Below are positions 22,683-34,904 of a stretch of DNA of 64,000 nucleotides, in pieces (positions within the stretch are counted from its first letter, which is position 1; every line of letters starts with the position of its first letter). A program made the translations under genes and the position numbers. The stretch spans positions 307,001 through 371,000 of the forward strand of contig JAIGNY010003036.1 of assembly GCA_020152595.1 (NCBI GenBank), given 5' to 3'. Under the pieces are notes generated by a model. That model was not told the origin of the DNA. It was given only the letters and a program-made list of their open reading frames with translations, and ran no database searches. The DNA is from Chiridota heheva. Its lineage: Eukaryota > Echinodermata > Holothuroidea > Apodida > Chiridotidae.

Positions 22683-23180
22683 TACCTCCGCCAACGAAAT
22701 TGGACGGAGGTTATGTTTTCGTCTATTTGTTTGTCATCAAGATATCTCAAGAACTGATGATTGGATTTGGATTAAATATGGTGTGTGGTTTTGTTACTGC
22801 TTAAGGAAGAAGTGATTAAAATTTGAGACATTGGAACAGGGGAAGGGTGAAAATGGAGGGGTGGGGACACTTTAAGGTATATTTGTCTATCATCAAGATA
22901 TCTCAAGAACTGATGACTGGATTTGGAATAGATTTAGTGTGTGGTTTTGTTACTGCTTATGGAAGAAGTGATTAAAATTTGAGACATTGGAACAGGGGAA
23001 GGGTGCAAATGGAGGGGGTGGGGACATTTTAAGGTGTTTGTTGTCATTATAATATTTAAAGAACGGTTGATTGGATTTAGATTAAATTTGATGTGTGGTT
23101 TTATTATTGCTTAAGGAACAAGTAATTTTAATTTGGGACGTATTGATACAAAGGAAGGGCAGAAATTGAAGGGTGGGGAT
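22683..23180 (+). repeat. CCTCCGCCAACG-type dispersed repeat with internal ~145-bp tandem triplication
   Basis: Opens with CCTCCGCCAACGAAATTGGA followed by CGGAGG, a hairpin-forming start shared with 10327. Then three successive ~145-bp units, each with ATCAAGATATCTCAAGAACT (degenerate in the third), GGTGTGTGGTTTTGTTACTG, AATTTGAGACATTGGAACAG and a G-rich end (GGAGGGGTGGGGACA). The third unit is the most diverged. Confidence 0.85.
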
Positions 23181-23394
23181 GTTTCGGTAAGATTTGTCAA
23201 GACAGTTGAAACTTCCCAATGGAATGTGATGAACAATGAGTTCATGCCATGAAAAGAATCCAGCAATCAAATTTCTGGACTGATTGGAAATTAAATCAAG
23301 AGGCTTCTACTATCAATATAGGAAGAACAATTGGTTTCTGCCATGAATGGAAAAGGATGGGGTGTGAATCTTAACTGAATGAAACTCAAACAAT

Positions 23395-23645
23395 GAATGC
23401 TTACCTTGAATGAAACTGAAAACAATGATATGGCCTTGGAAGAAATCAGTCAAAAGATACTCTTCAAGTGTTCAGGATGCAAATGATTATTACAGATCAA
23501 ACTTGGGTATGTATCTTGGTGGGCCTAGGATTTTTGAGGTAGATTATAGTGGGTACGGGGATCGAATGAACTCTTAAAATTATTTTAAGCATGTTGGAAT
23601 TGCAGCGAGGGCAGAGGTACATGTATGTGCTCTACAGAGTGATGA
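23395..23645 (+). repeat. Dispersed repeat, copy 2 (partner at 9107-9350)
   Basis: Same orientation and block order as 9107-9350: GAAGAAATCAGTCAAAAGAT, CTTCAAGTGTTCAG, GTAGATTATAGTGGGTACGG, GGATCGAATGAACTCT, GCATGTTGGAATTGCAGCG. The repeat starts at the same place (AAACTGAA/ACTCAAACTGAATG), giving a sharp left boundary. No coding potential. Confidence 0.8.
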
Positions 23646-23649
23646 TAAT

Positions 23650-24867
23650 TTAGTTTTTTTTAAGTGTTTGCATTTCATTGAAAATTTATTGAAAATACCG
23701 ATCACAAATATTTTTTCTTCTCCAAAATCTTCTTCAAGAATTTCATTAGGTTAAAAAAAAAGCTCTGGTGAGAATTTGCACAAAGAATTATGATTGCCAA
23801 TCACAAAACGAGATTCACAAATGAGATTCATATAAAAGAATGCGAAGGTTGTCTAGTCATAAATCACAAATAAGTCTAAAAATTAGTGTAGTTGAAATGT
23901 TTTGATAGTACTTTTATTTCTTTGTGAAATATTCTAAAACAACACTGCTCAAGCTAACTGCAAATCCACCAAAAGTGGAGGAAGGGGAGTGCAAAGCCAC
24001 ATAATATTTGCCCACCAAAAGTGAGTGTGGGGAGGGGGTGGAGGAAAGGAATTAGACATAACATAACATGAGATTAGAAAGAAAAAAAATCATACAAACA
24101 ATACAATATGTATGTGGAAAAAATAAGGGTGGGGGGGGGGGGAATTCTCCCTTACCCCCGCAAAATCCCACATGTCCACAGACCTTCAACAATTCCAGGA
24201 ACACTTCTCAAAATACAATGCTCTTTCACACAGTGTTTTACTAAATATTAACTCACTGTTAGTAGTATGTCATTATACTGTCATTTGTGCATTATACAAG
24301 GATACAGTAGCTCTGCATGAAACAAGTGCACAACAAAAACTTGATTGCTTACTGTGTACACATAATATATATTGTGGATGAAATCTCCGTAATTATCATT
24401 GTCATTACAATGTGGTACTGCATTAAATGGGGCTGTCTGGGAATTAAACACTGCTTACTAATTTGGTGCAGTATATATGTACAGGTATACTTCAAAAATA
24501 ACCTAAATAACCTTTGGGATATGATATATTTAGGGATATGAAATAAGTTTTTACTACATGAAATAAGTTTTTACTACCTTGCACTGTTGGTATTTGATAT
24601 TTTTGATGTGTGGCATGTACTTCTTTACAGTAAATCATGAAAATTGATGAGTAGCAAGTGACAGTAAATTAAGAAGGAGAATTTAAAATGAGCTTTTTGA
24701 AAGTGCAGTTTTGTTGGAACCTACTGGAGAATGTTTAAGTTTGCTGGTTAAAAAGAAAGTAATTAGCCTGCTGTACTGTTTTTTAGTTTTAGGGCTGATT
24801 AATATATTTAGGAGATACTGTGCAAAATTAAGTATGGGAATTTTTTTAGATCTGTGTTCTTTTTGTT
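23650..24867. other. Non-coding stretch with G-tract
   Basis: AT-rich sequence; a G-run of about a dozen bases near 24130. No gene or clear repeat recognised. Confidence 0.4.
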
Positions 24868-25100
24868 TTTGGTTCCGATGCAATAGAATCAGGAACCTAT
24901 GTAGTCATGATGGCGTGTGTGTGTGTGTGTGTGTATAGTATGTATGTATGCGTGTATGTATACATGTATGTGTGTGACGCTAGCTCGTAAACACGATATC
25001 TCAAGAATAATACACCAGATTCATGTCATACAGTACTGATGCGAGCAGTTTGACAATTGTGCCGGTAATTTTAACGCCGATAAAGTGCTGGTAAGCCACC
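24868..25100 (+). repeat. GGTTCCGATGC dispersed repeat, 5' fragment, with (GT)n microsatellite
   Basis: Starts GGTTCCGATGCAATAGAATC followed by AGGAACCTATGTAGTCATGA. The first 28 bases can form a hairpin (GGTTCC..GGAACC). It continues with (GT)n/(GTAT)n at 24916-24975 and then ACACGATATCTCAAGAAT. The intact start of the same family, split by an insertion, is at 34878. This copy gives the uninterrupted target sequence for that insertion. Confidence 0.75.
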
Positions 25101-25249
25101 GGTGAAGCGCGGCCTACTCAATCAAGATTGGCACATTTAAAGGGGAATACTTTTGATTTACATTTAAAGGGAAATACTTGCAAACGTAATATGCCCCCTC
25201 CCGATTCTCATGTTGTCTTCCAAATATTTGAAGTTTAAAGACATTGTGA

Positions 25250-25590
25250 TCGTTAAACTATTAAATTTGGGGTGGGGCTTTCTCTTTTATGAAAATGATT
25301 TTGTAGATTGTATCGTCCCCTTTCCCATTCTCTTAAATTCTCCACAAAAAATTGAAGTATTACGAATAGGAAGAAGGGGTGGGTAGGGGCAGGATGGGGG
25401 CGGCAGTGCCACGGTTCTTTGTTAAGATCTCCCCGTTTGCAAGTTTCAAACAGCAAATTTGATTGCCAAACATTAAATTTGAGGTGGGGGAATTTTTCCA
25501 CTGTGAAAACATACTTAGTATATAATATTGTCCCTTTCCCTTCTTCATTTTCATGATTTGTTTCCCCGAATGAAGATAAAGCGATGCTTA
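25250..25590. repeat. Diverged duplication, ~210-bp spacing
   Basis: 25255-25350 and 25465-25560 share an order of blocks (AAATTTGGGGTGGGG / AAATTTGAGGTGGGG, then TATCGTCCCCTTTCCC / TATTGTCCCTTTCCC). Opposite-strand frames across it (25253-25630) are probably not genes. Confidence 0.5.
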
Positions 25591-25827
25591 CATTATCCCT
25601 AGCTCTCCTGTGCTCAGTGAATTTCCTCATATAATCACTTCACAAAATGCTAGATGTCCACTCCCCCTCCCAGTTTTGGTATTGTTGTCTTTTTTACGGC
25701 TTTCCTCCATTTTGAATGTTTACATATAAGTGTCATGCATGCAGTTAAATATGTCTTTCAACAACTAAGTGCTTCATGGCCGAGGAGTTCGAGGAAACCT
25801 GTCGGCCAGGTTATAAACCACCCAGAA

Positions 25828-27035
25828 TAGGCTTGGGCGATATATCGATATTTCGATATATTTTGATATTGACCTATATCGATATGGCCGATATTGAGTT
25901 CAAGGGTCATATCGATATATCGATATTATGTTTTTTCAATAATACACAATACATGAACTATTAAAAAGCTAAACATGACTATCAAACATCCAAGTATTTT
26001 TTTATTAAACAGCCATAAAAAGTTAATGAATTTCATTTATAATCCAAGTTTCAGGCACTCAGTAATGATAATACTTATTAAAACATTAATATTGTGATAA
26101 TAATTACCCAAAAATCTTCCATGAACAAAAAAACCACTTGACTCGCGGAGTACAGAGGCATTGCGCAATACTTCAATTCTATATTGATGGCTTACGATGT
26201 TCAGACAACAAAAATCATAAGATGTTGAATCCTTAAACATTGTGTTAAGTTTCCTCAAAAGGAATACTGAATCTGAATTTTTATATCAAACAATCATTAA
26301 TTGACAAATTACTGACAAAACTATGAGGTTTTTCTCACTATTTTGTTCGTTCAGAAAGTCTAAAGTAAAAGTGACAGACTGGTCTTGCCAGATCGATCAG
26401 ATAATGTACAGTGCAGTAACTACATACACTTAGTATCACTGTACAGTACTTTACTATGTACACACATACCATTTAGGCTATCACTGTTTCTTCTGAGTGA
26501 CAACACTCGTGCGATGATTGAAGCAGACCAGAAATTGGATAATATGCATCATATATGAACTTCTAAATGTCTAGAAGTCCATATAATGCTCCCAAAATAA
26601 TGCCTTTTCAGTACAACTTTCATAAGAAGTGAGTTATAAAATTTTAAGAAGAAATGGAGCCGATTTTTGTAAGGCATACATTGTAGGCCTAATACCAGTT
26701 CCACAACATTTTTTTTTTTAAGAATATGCTGAGGTCTAAGCTTTTTCAGTGTTTCTGTGATTGATCTTTTGAGATAGAAACCATGTAAAGAACATTTTAA
26801 AACACAATGGGTGTTTATTTGAAGATGATATGTATATATTTTGCAGTGATTTCTGTTAATTTGTACAAAAAGTTTTACTTGACTTTTTTTGAGCCGAAGC
26901 GAGATTACCTTGCCCAGAACAGTACATACGACTTACGTATGACGTCCCATAATTTGCATATCGATAATTCGATATTATCGATATTTCCCAGGCGATATAT
27001 CGATATTGCATAATGTTCAATATCGCCCAAGCCTA
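25828..27035. mobile_element. Non-autonomous hAT-type DNA transposon
   Basis: 1,208 bp bounded by inverted termini TAGGCTTGGGCGATAT and ATATCGCCCAAGCCTA, with an exact 8-bp direct repeat ACCCAGAA on each side (25820-25827 and 27036-27043). The 8-bp duplication and AGG.TTGGGCGATAT ends are characteristic of the hAT superfamily. Subterminal regions on both sides are packed with ATATCGATAT palindromes (for example 25841-25925 and 26955-27010). No transposase frame; the longest open frames inside are about 70 codons and unrelated. Confidence 0.92.
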
Positions 27036-28199
27036 ACCCAGAAGTAGTAACACTTAAAAGGGGGACGCCTGCAGCATACCATTGAATGAGATATTTTGTT
27101 GTTTTTCTGAAACAGTTCTAATGATTTTGCATTAAAAAGTAGAGTTTATACTGATGCGATGTGATATGTGGTAATAATTTGCTATACATTAGCTTGGCGG
27201 CCATTTACTAGGGCGTCAGCTCCCTGCTTGGAAGGAATGTACCACTGGTTAATAGAAGTTTTTTCATTTTTTGTTATTTGCAAAGTTGGAAGATGGAAGT
27301 AGAACATACGTTTTCAAAACAAGGAAACAGCATTTGTTTGCAGTTTTACAAGTTTTTGTTTTTTTCTGATGAAGAAGTTTCAACGAATTTTTTTTTATCT
27401 TTGGAAACTTGTTTTGTTAAAGTTTTAATTCTTTTTATTGGACCAGGACTTAATATTCGGAATATAAATATCTGAGATCCGAGTAAGGTGATGTGGGTAA
27501 TTTCTTTGTGTATTCTCCCATACTTTTTCAAGTACGCTTTGTACATATTTTCCCATAATTTTAAAGTCCTAACAAGTTGGCGATCACTGCAATAAACACT
27601 GCGCAGCTTTTTCTGCCTCATGTGAAGAATTCGGTCTTTTGAGGTTGGAAAACAGTTTTGTTAACCTTTTTTTACTTGACATGCTTTTAAAATATTCCAT
27701 GGATAAATTATATGGCAAAAATTGTTTGCTTAAATTTGTTGGTTATACATGTATCTATTTCACGGAGATTGAATTTACATACTCAAATGTAGGCTACAAA
27801 ATGTTGGAACAGAAAAGTAAAAAAAGTATAAGCAATATTGCACTAGCGACTAAAAATAATCTGCACATTGAAATGAAAAACACTTAACTGGAACGAGAGT
27901 AGAAACTTTATTTCCATAGGGGATCGTTTTATTTTTAATTTTTTTTAAGGTTGTTTTATAATTCGAAGTCATCGGTTACAACTTGTCATTATTAAATTCA
28001 TGAATGAATTGAATTATTTGGATGTGATGTTCTTATAATATTCCGATGTAATCCCGATGTAATGTTCACATACTATTGATGTAGGCTCAAATAATACTTA
28101 TTGTTTTGCAGTGGCAATGGCTTGTGAAACTGAACAAAATATCTCCCGATTTTGTCATTTTCAAACTGGCCTCTAAAGCGCTGGTAAAGTCGCCGTTAA
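27036..28199. other. Non-coding stretch
   Basis: AT-rich. Overlapping opposite-strand frames at 27278-27621 and a plus frame at 27639-27887 resemble nothing I know. A short GC-rich series at 28165-28235 (AAAGCGCTGGTAAAG, AAAGCGCCGTTAAA, AACGCCGGTAAACGCCG) is a small degenerate tandem and echoes 25065-25095 (AACGCCGATAAAGTGCTGG). Confidence 0.4.
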
Positions 28200-28224
28200 A
28201 GCGCCGTTAAAACGCCGGTAAACG

Positions 28225-28765
28225 CCGAAAAAACTCAACAATGTCAAACTGCTCACATCGGTACTGTATGTGTTACACAAATAGCCCATGGTTCGTAGAT
28301 GTGGTGGTGATGTCGTGCATATCAATGAGTAGGAAGTGAGGGGGCCTAAATGTTAAAATGATCATATTTTAATAACCACATGTCTGCTGTGTTTCATATT
28401 AAGTGTATTTATGTTGTTATCTAGTGTCTAAATGTCCGTGGTACAAAAATGTTGAATTTCATTAATATGCATAGTGGGCGGGGCTTAATATGATTTTGTT
28501 GAAAAGAGCTTATAAACACAGTATCTCAAAAACTGTACATGGGATTCATATCATATCTGTATAGCCCATGGTCAGCAGATGTTCCCTATTGCTTTTAGTA
28601 GTGATGTCATGCATATTAATGAGTAGAAGGGGCTTAAAGTTAAAATCTTAAAATGCTCATATTGTAACATCCGCATGTGTGTTTTGTTTCATATTTGAAA
28701 TAATTATGTTGTTATACATGTTGTATACATGTTAATGGGATAAAAATGGTTAAATTAAATTGATT
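28225..28765 (+). repeat. GGTTCCGATGC-family repeat, internal ~200-330 bp units
   Basis: Internal part of the same dispersed family as 36070-36690. Shared blocks: ATTAATATGCATAGTGGGCG followed by GGGCTTAA; GATTTTGTTGAAAAGAGCTT; GTAGTGATGTCATGCATATT; and AATTATGTTGTTAT. The blocks occur twice, so the family is built of diverged tandem units. The terminus was not found on this copy. Confidence 0.75.
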
Positions 28766-28959
28766 GTGAAATTCCATTCTTGTGAGAACTGTAATTTATT
28801 TGGTTGTCAATATAACGTTGAGCAGACCCCTAGTTTTACAGGAGCGGCCTGCCCTCCTTTTCGTGGGCCTGCCCTTTCCCGGGGTCAAAAACATCTTAAT
28901 TAACCTTATCAATGAAAACCTTACATGGATACAGAATAATAGCATAGTAAGGACTTGTC

Positions 28960-29225
28960 CTGTTTGGCTCATGAATGGTTCTTATCAATATCAGTCAGAA
29001 TAGTTTCATTCTGAAGTATGATTAGGGCCTATACTGTAGCTAAAATCCCAGAGCTTCTTCTCCATGGGATTGAGCCTTAAGGGGGCCCCTGGACTCCACA
29101 TCGAAAAGATCGAGCCTTAAGGGGGCCCCCTGGACTCCACACCGAAAAGATGCAGCGCTTCACGCGAATTTTCCCCTTAACGCACTCTGCCCCTTTTTAA
29201 ATCAAGCTAGGGGTCTGATCGAGCA
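28960..29225 (+). repeat. Dispersed repeat (partner inverted at 42850-43045)
   Basis: Contains CTAAAATCCCAGAGCTTCTT, TTGAGCCTTAAGGGGGC and GCAGCGCTTC, which reappear as reverse complement at 42895-43000 (GCGAAGCGCTGCGTC, AGCCCCCTTAAGGCTCAA, GAAGAAGCTCTGGGATTTTA). A 45-bp piece (GAGCCTTAAGGGGGCCCC to GAAAAGAT) is duplicated in tandem here. No coding frame. Confidence 0.75.
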
Positions 29226-29479
29226 CATTGTTTTATATCATTTATTATACAATAGATGAAACTCAAAATCCATATTCTGTGTGGAATCTCAAAACCTTTG
29301 GTTTTCTGGTTAAATTAAGTGTTTGGAATATTTTTGGCAAAGAATCAGACTGATGGTGTATTTTTTTCGAGAGCCGGTTGCCCCTAATTGCTCCAACCCT
29401 TCATTTTGTTTTCCTTTCACAAAGACAAGTTTTTGTATGCTTCTTGTTTCTCTACTTCTCACTCCAAAACAGCACAGGG

Positions 29480-29545
29480 CCAGGGATGCGACCGTTTATC
29501 GGTTAACCGATAAACGGTCATTACTATCGTTTACCGTTACAATAA
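29480..29545. repeat. Perfect 30-bp palindrome at a possible hAT-type terminus
   Basis: At 29490-29519 the 15-mer GACCGTTTATCGGTT is followed directly by its exact reverse complement. It is preceded by CAGGGATGC, and CAGGGATGCGACCGTTTA resembles TAGAGCTGTGACCGTTTA at 30461-30478. Both look like hAT-style 5' termini (YAGRG), but no matching right end or 8-bp target duplication was found, so a whole element cannot be drawn. Confidence 0.6.
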
Positions 29546-32410
29546 TTAGTGTTTTGTTTAAACGAATATTCGGCCTCAAAACTTTAATTTAAACTGTTTC
29601 CCATATATCAACCACTTAACATTCACTTTTGAGAATTAAATTAAATCAATATTTGAGAATCAAATTAAATCAATGTTTTTTCCCTTTACAGCATCAATAA
29701 CTTTGATTTGTCCTTCGTGACGAACTCAAAAAGTCATCAGAATACGAGCACAATACAGTGTGCTAGACCTAATCATCGTTACAAACAATGCTAAACCCAT
29801 TTGCAGATGGCAACAATGTTATTCTGTCCACCACATACTCACTTTGTATGGTGAAAATAACCTCAGAATGTCTTGTAATAATTCCTTAAATGCACCAAAA
29901 TCAATATCTTGTCCACTTACGTGGTTTCATAGCAAAGAGAATTGTGGATTGTCTTTAAACTCTAGTTGTAACCAATGTCGGCCATCTTACCATTCACTGC
30001 TTAAACAAGGGAGCACTAAATCAACAATGCATCACACTCAACATTTATCTGGTCACATAATCCGGTGACGAACGACAAGAAGTCCATAATCTTGATGGAC
30101 ATTTGTCAACAGAAAGTGTATTTATTGCGTATACAATAGTATAAAATGTTTCAAATCAAAATTAAAATTTTACTTGTTGAAGAAGTTTTCTCGTTTTAAT
30201 GTTCTAATGTTTAGGTATTGAATAGAACATGTAATAGTTGCAACACCCTCTCCAAAATGGCTTTGGTAATCGCGTACTTAATACTGATTGAACAGCAGCT
30301 TATTTATTCAATTCAAAATCTTGATTCCGGCATTCATTTGTGAATGGTTGTAATATTTTATTGAACCTTCTTTGTTTTTGTTAGAAAGATGTGTTTGTTA
30401 GAGTTAATCGGCAGATATCTTCCTCAAAATGAACCAGATATGTGATGCCACTCATGCTAGAGCTGTGACCGTTTAGCATGTACACGCTACACGCTCGCAA
30501 ATCCTTGTAAACGTTTACCAAATACTTCATTGCGAGTAATCATTTTTCATAGTCAGTCTTGCTGTTGAAAATCAATATGATCATTCATGATTCAATCACA
30601 CACACATTTGGCTGACAAAATTCCAATCAATGAATTTACAAACTGTAACCTGATCAGCATAATCCTTTTTAAATGTGAGAATCACAGATGCGCAGTAATC
30701 ACCTATGAATGGAGATATTTTGCACTTTGATTTCGCCGAAATCTAAGTAGGCTTACTTGTGAAATGCACTGCAAATGTGCCGCAGTAAGCAGTGAAACTA
30801 ACAATAGGCCATAATAAGGTTTTATATCCTACTCAATCAAGGTTAATAATTTCACAGTTTGTCATCAAAATAAAAGCATGCATGCAACCAGGATTCCCTT
30901 TTTGGGGTGGTTTCTAACTAAATACATCTCTGTCAGTCTGTCCTTCCTAATCTGAAACCGGCTGTCAGTCAGTTTTCTCAACAAAAATAACAAAAAAAGC
31001 AAAGAAAGATAACAAGGTGATGTAGGTATTAATTAATTTATCATAAAATAGAATAGATACAATAAATAAAGACGTTAAAAATTAGATTGGACTCTGCTAA
31101 AAGCAAAAAGAAAGAATACATGCTTCCATATGCTACTGTATGTAAAATCAATAACAATCATCGCCACTGGTAATGATAACCTAATCCCAAACGTAATAAT
31201 CAATACAAGAAATAATCATGATATCTAAATTTCCACTTTTCCTATGCTAAATCAAATGTAAATGCTTCTTCTTTGCCTAACTGCTCACACTTTAAAAGAG
31301 TGAAATGCTTTACTGCCAGACCACCAGACATTGATATAATGTACGTTCAACAAGTCTAAACTGTTTCAAAGCTAATCTTAGCCTACTAAACTTGTTAACT
31401 GTTTTTTCCTCATACTTGTTACGCTCGCTTGTCGTTCATTTCCAGAAGCCTTTTTTGCTGAATTAACCTGTAAGTTTGCAAAGCACCGTTGAATGTTCAT
31501 ACAGTAATGTGCGCTCTATGATAAGTTTTCATTACCTTCACCTTAATCTATTCAGTTTGAGATTCAGGTTGCAAGATTACTTCAGCAGACGAAAAGTGGC
31601 GTACGTACCCACGCTAACAATTTCTTAACTTAGCTGTTGAAGTTTCCGGTTAGACTAGCCTCATTCATTTCAAATTTCAAATTATATCATTCTCCTTTTT
31701 TTGGTGTATTTAATATTTTCTATTATGTTTCGGAAACAGTGAAAATATCTAAACAATACCGTTCTTTGTATCACGTTTTGGACCTGGCAATTAAAATATC
31801 GGATAAGCACCGTAACTTATCGTCTGCATTCCTCAACGTTGCTAATTTACATGATTTTTGCGAATAAAAACAACGTCATCAATTTTTGAATTAGCGTTGC
31901 TGAAATTGATTGCAGCATCATAACCATTATTAAGTACAATCTTCAATAAAATAGCAAATGGTTTAAAGTCCATATTCTTTTCAGTAAAGGAAATTTTGAA
32001 AATAATTCTCAATTAAAAGATAGCGGATTTTGAGTATGGAGTTTACAATACTAGTCCTTTCGCATGCCGAGGGCCACGACAGAAAAAGTTTGAATGAGAT
32101 ACTGTACCTCCTGTATATTCCTAGTGAAGTGTAGTAAACAACACCTCCATTATGTGAAGTGAAATTTGAGTCAACTGGCGCTTGTGGCATGATTTATTGA
32201 TGAGAATTGATCTTAATGAGCGTGATTACAGGGAGGGATATTTGTGTGAAAACTGAATAATGTAAAGTAGTGCAATAAATCATTCATATTACCTTTATGC
32301 TTTCAGTTTTACATGCAGTGTTTGTGACACAATCTGCTTGTGTGGAGATGGGGGCTAATTTTGGATATAATGATTTATTAAGAATGACAGATGCTATAAA
32401 ATGATTGAAT
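29546..32410. other. Non-coding stretch
   Basis: No gene recognised in nearly 2.9 kb. A 102-codon frame at 29760-30068 has no start or splice context that convinces me. 30461-30478 carries the terminus-like TAGAGCTGTGACCGTTTA. Otherwise AT-rich sequence without obvious repeat structure. Confidence 0.4.
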
Positions 32411-32414
32411 ATAG

Positions 32415-32815
32415 GAGGATAGGTAGCTCAGTTGGCAGAACACACGGCTGAGATGCTGCAGGTCCCGGGTTCAAGCCTTGGTCAGGTCTAACTCGTTTTT
32501 TCCACAGCTATGCAGACAGATACTCCGAACATAAAAGCGAAAGCATTTTGTCTGCAGCTCTTACTCCTCATTCAGCTGTTGGGAAAAGTGACAATGGTTG
32601 AATGGCGCACACTGTCCTTCGGAGGGGACTTTAAACTGTCGGTCCCGATGGCAGGAGAGTCAACCCTGTCTGGTTCTCTGAACACTGTTCGAGAAAAGAA
32701 GCTTGAAAATGCGGTGTTCATTCACTTTCCCTTTCAAGTACTTTCAAGTTCATGTGCGCCCATAGGCAGCTGGAGAACTAGTCTGTTGGTTGTAGAGGGC
32801 ATTTGAATTGTTCTT
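32415..32815 (+). mobile_element. tRNA-derived SINE
   Basis: The head (32418-32490) is tRNA-like: the A-box region is TAGGTAGCTCAGTTGGCAGA and the B box is CCGGGTTCAAGCC at 32465-32477, the internal RNA polymerase III promoter. The expected anticodon/acceptor pairing of a working tRNA is not evident and the sequence continues into an unrelated body, including CCTTCGGAGGGGACTTTAAA followed by CGGTCCCGATGG, a conserved-looking core of the kind found in widespread animal SINEs (I cannot name the family with certainty). A 98-codon frame at 32510-32806 is SINE body, not a gene. Confidence 0.75.
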
Positions 32816-33934
32816 TTAAGTAGAAAATATGCAATATAAATTCCATAAATCATATCATATATTAAAGAAAATGTTATGAGAAACAGACAGATCCACATTG
32901 AACTTTAAAATAAATTTATACTTTTTTGAGAAGATTGTCATCCCAATTTTGAATTTTGTGTAAAATTTATTTTTTAAATTGAATTATATGACAAAAATGA
33001 TCAAATTTAACTGCCTGAATTCTATCAATGCAAATCTTGTCTAAATGTTTTCATCACTATGCAGCAAGAGGTGCCCTTTCATCAGGCACGTAGCCAAGGG
33101 GAAGCCGTGGGAAGCGCTGCTCCGCCCCTTTCCTCCCCCCCCCCCCCACCTTTGCTAACATCGATCTTTTTTACTTATTGTAACGATTATGCTTCTGAGT
33201 TTTCTGCTTTAAATACAGTAGTACAAATATCCTGCATGTGGTAAGACTTTTTAACAAGTTCATTCCTAATATCCTGGTCCACAATTACCAGGTTCAGCCT
33301 ACAGTACATGTATTTAAGTTTCAAATAATAAAAAGTACAACATACTCGCATGCCCCCTTAACTGCATATGTGCGTGTTCATGTCACAACAATTCAGTAAT
33401 GTTACATAATTATCAAATCTTCATCACATTATACTTTGCACAGAATAGACTGTATAAATAAGAGAATCTCATTTGGTCCGATCACTCGGGGTGAAAATTA
33501 TTTTTCATCCATGCCGGCTCCCCCCTTTAAAATTTCTGGCGACAGTACATGCCTGCCTTGCATGCTATACAGATACAATACATGCATTTCTCCTTTGGCA
33601 TAATATACCATGAAAGCCTGCCTTTCATGCTGTACAAATACAGTACATGCATTTCTCCAATATACCATGAAAAAAGGCAACTACATTTATACTGAGGTAC
33701 AGTAGGCACATTTTGTGCTGTGTCTGCACTTCCAACAGCGTGAAACAGAAACTATTATACAGTAGATACACACAAAATATTTGATACCATGTAATTTTCC
33801 CCTGGATAATTCTGATGGGCTATTGTGTTGATTTCTGTTGATTACTGTGCAGTATCTACATGTAGAGTGCAGTTCAAAACCTTCAATTCTTTGATTGTAC
33901 CAAATTTGTTTTCACTGTAAATCATAAAAGCAAC

Positions 33935-33968
<34 letters not shown>

Positions 33969-34206
33969 TAGGACTGTTCTTTGTTGTAAAGTATAAAAGA
34001 TTTGATTTATGCATATTGTACATGACAAAGAAGTTGTAGTTCACAATCATGTTTTTTTTTTTTCCTTCTGAAAAAAGAATGAAGCTGGCCAGTGTGTTAC
34101 TGTCCTGTTCCTTTGTTGCCCTGAATTTCATGCTTATTGTGGTATGATGTTATGGGGGAATATTGTTCTAAAAGTAGTCCACTTGTGTATACAGTACATA
34201 CAATAT
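32816..34206. other. Non-coding stretch with simple repeats
   Basis: 33090-33150 has GCACGTAGCCAAGGGGAAGC and a C-run, a dispersed-repeat fragment. 33550-33670 holds two ~65-bp diverged copies containing ATACAGTACATGCATTTCTC and ATATACCATGAAA. A T-run of about 28 bases is at 33939-33967. No gene. Confidence 0.5.
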
Positions 34207-34210
34207 TTAA

Positions 34211-34766
34211 AGGAATATTCCCATAGATTTTCATTTTTTCATATATGATAGAGAAAATTGATAGAAACAAAAGTTGTGAAACTATGTTAATATCTTATTC
34301 CGTTTAGAAGTTAAAACAATTTAAAGAGTAGAAAAATGTGCTTAAAAACACCTCATACAGTATATGTTCTTCAGCTTAGTGATGTCATCAAGGCAATTCC
34401 AGCACAGTTCTTATGTATTTTTTATTAATTTAATCACACTTTTTTTACATTATCGAACTGCATTTTTGGTTCATTATAGAGACAGGGTGGAATATGTAAT
34501 TTACAAGAAAACATTTTGTTTTTTCTTAGTGTTCATCACATTCACAATAATAAAAAAAAATCCAAATCATTTTTAAAGAAAAACAAAAATTGTCTCTATG
34601 ACATCACAGATGTTGCCAATCAGTCGCTTTTGTTCAACTTAAAAAATACTTGAAAATTTTGTAACTTCTAAACGGAATAAGATATTAACATAGTTTTTTC
34701 ATCACTTTGTTTGTAAAAGTTTTCTTTATCATACATGAAAAAATGAAAATCCTTGGAAATATTTCA
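34211..34766. mobile_element. TTAA-type MITE family C with long inverted arms
   Basis: 556 bp between TTAA at 34207-34210 and TTAA at 34767-34770. The left arm runs AGGAATATTCCCATAGATTT, TCATTTTTTCATATATGATA, GTTAATATCTTATTCCGTTT, and the right arm is its reverse complement (AAACGGAATAAGATATTAAC, TATCATACATGAAAAAATGA, AATCCTTGGAAATATTTC). Arms of about 130 bp mean the element can fold into one long hairpin. The terminal AGGAATATTCCCAT is the same as in family A (44099, 54205, 60405), and both carry TCTCTATGACATCA inside, so A and C are probably related. No coding frame. Confidence 0.88.
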
Positions 34767-34904
34767 TTAATAGAACACAACAATATTTTGTAAGTAGGCC
34801 TACTGTACTTAGGTGTACTGTGTATTGAACGAGAAAAGTTGGATTTAGAGAGTTTTCATTTTAAGTAGCATGGTTTTTGGTTCCGATGCTAATAGCATAA
34901 GGAA

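Noticed and set aside
32415..32490. Functional tRNA gene
   Set aside because: A and B boxes are present but the sequence runs on into a SINE body and a clean cloverleaf with acceptor stem is not apparent.
33934..34131. Lysine-rich 65-codon minus frame
   Set aside because: Created by the 28-base T-run; no real coding signal.
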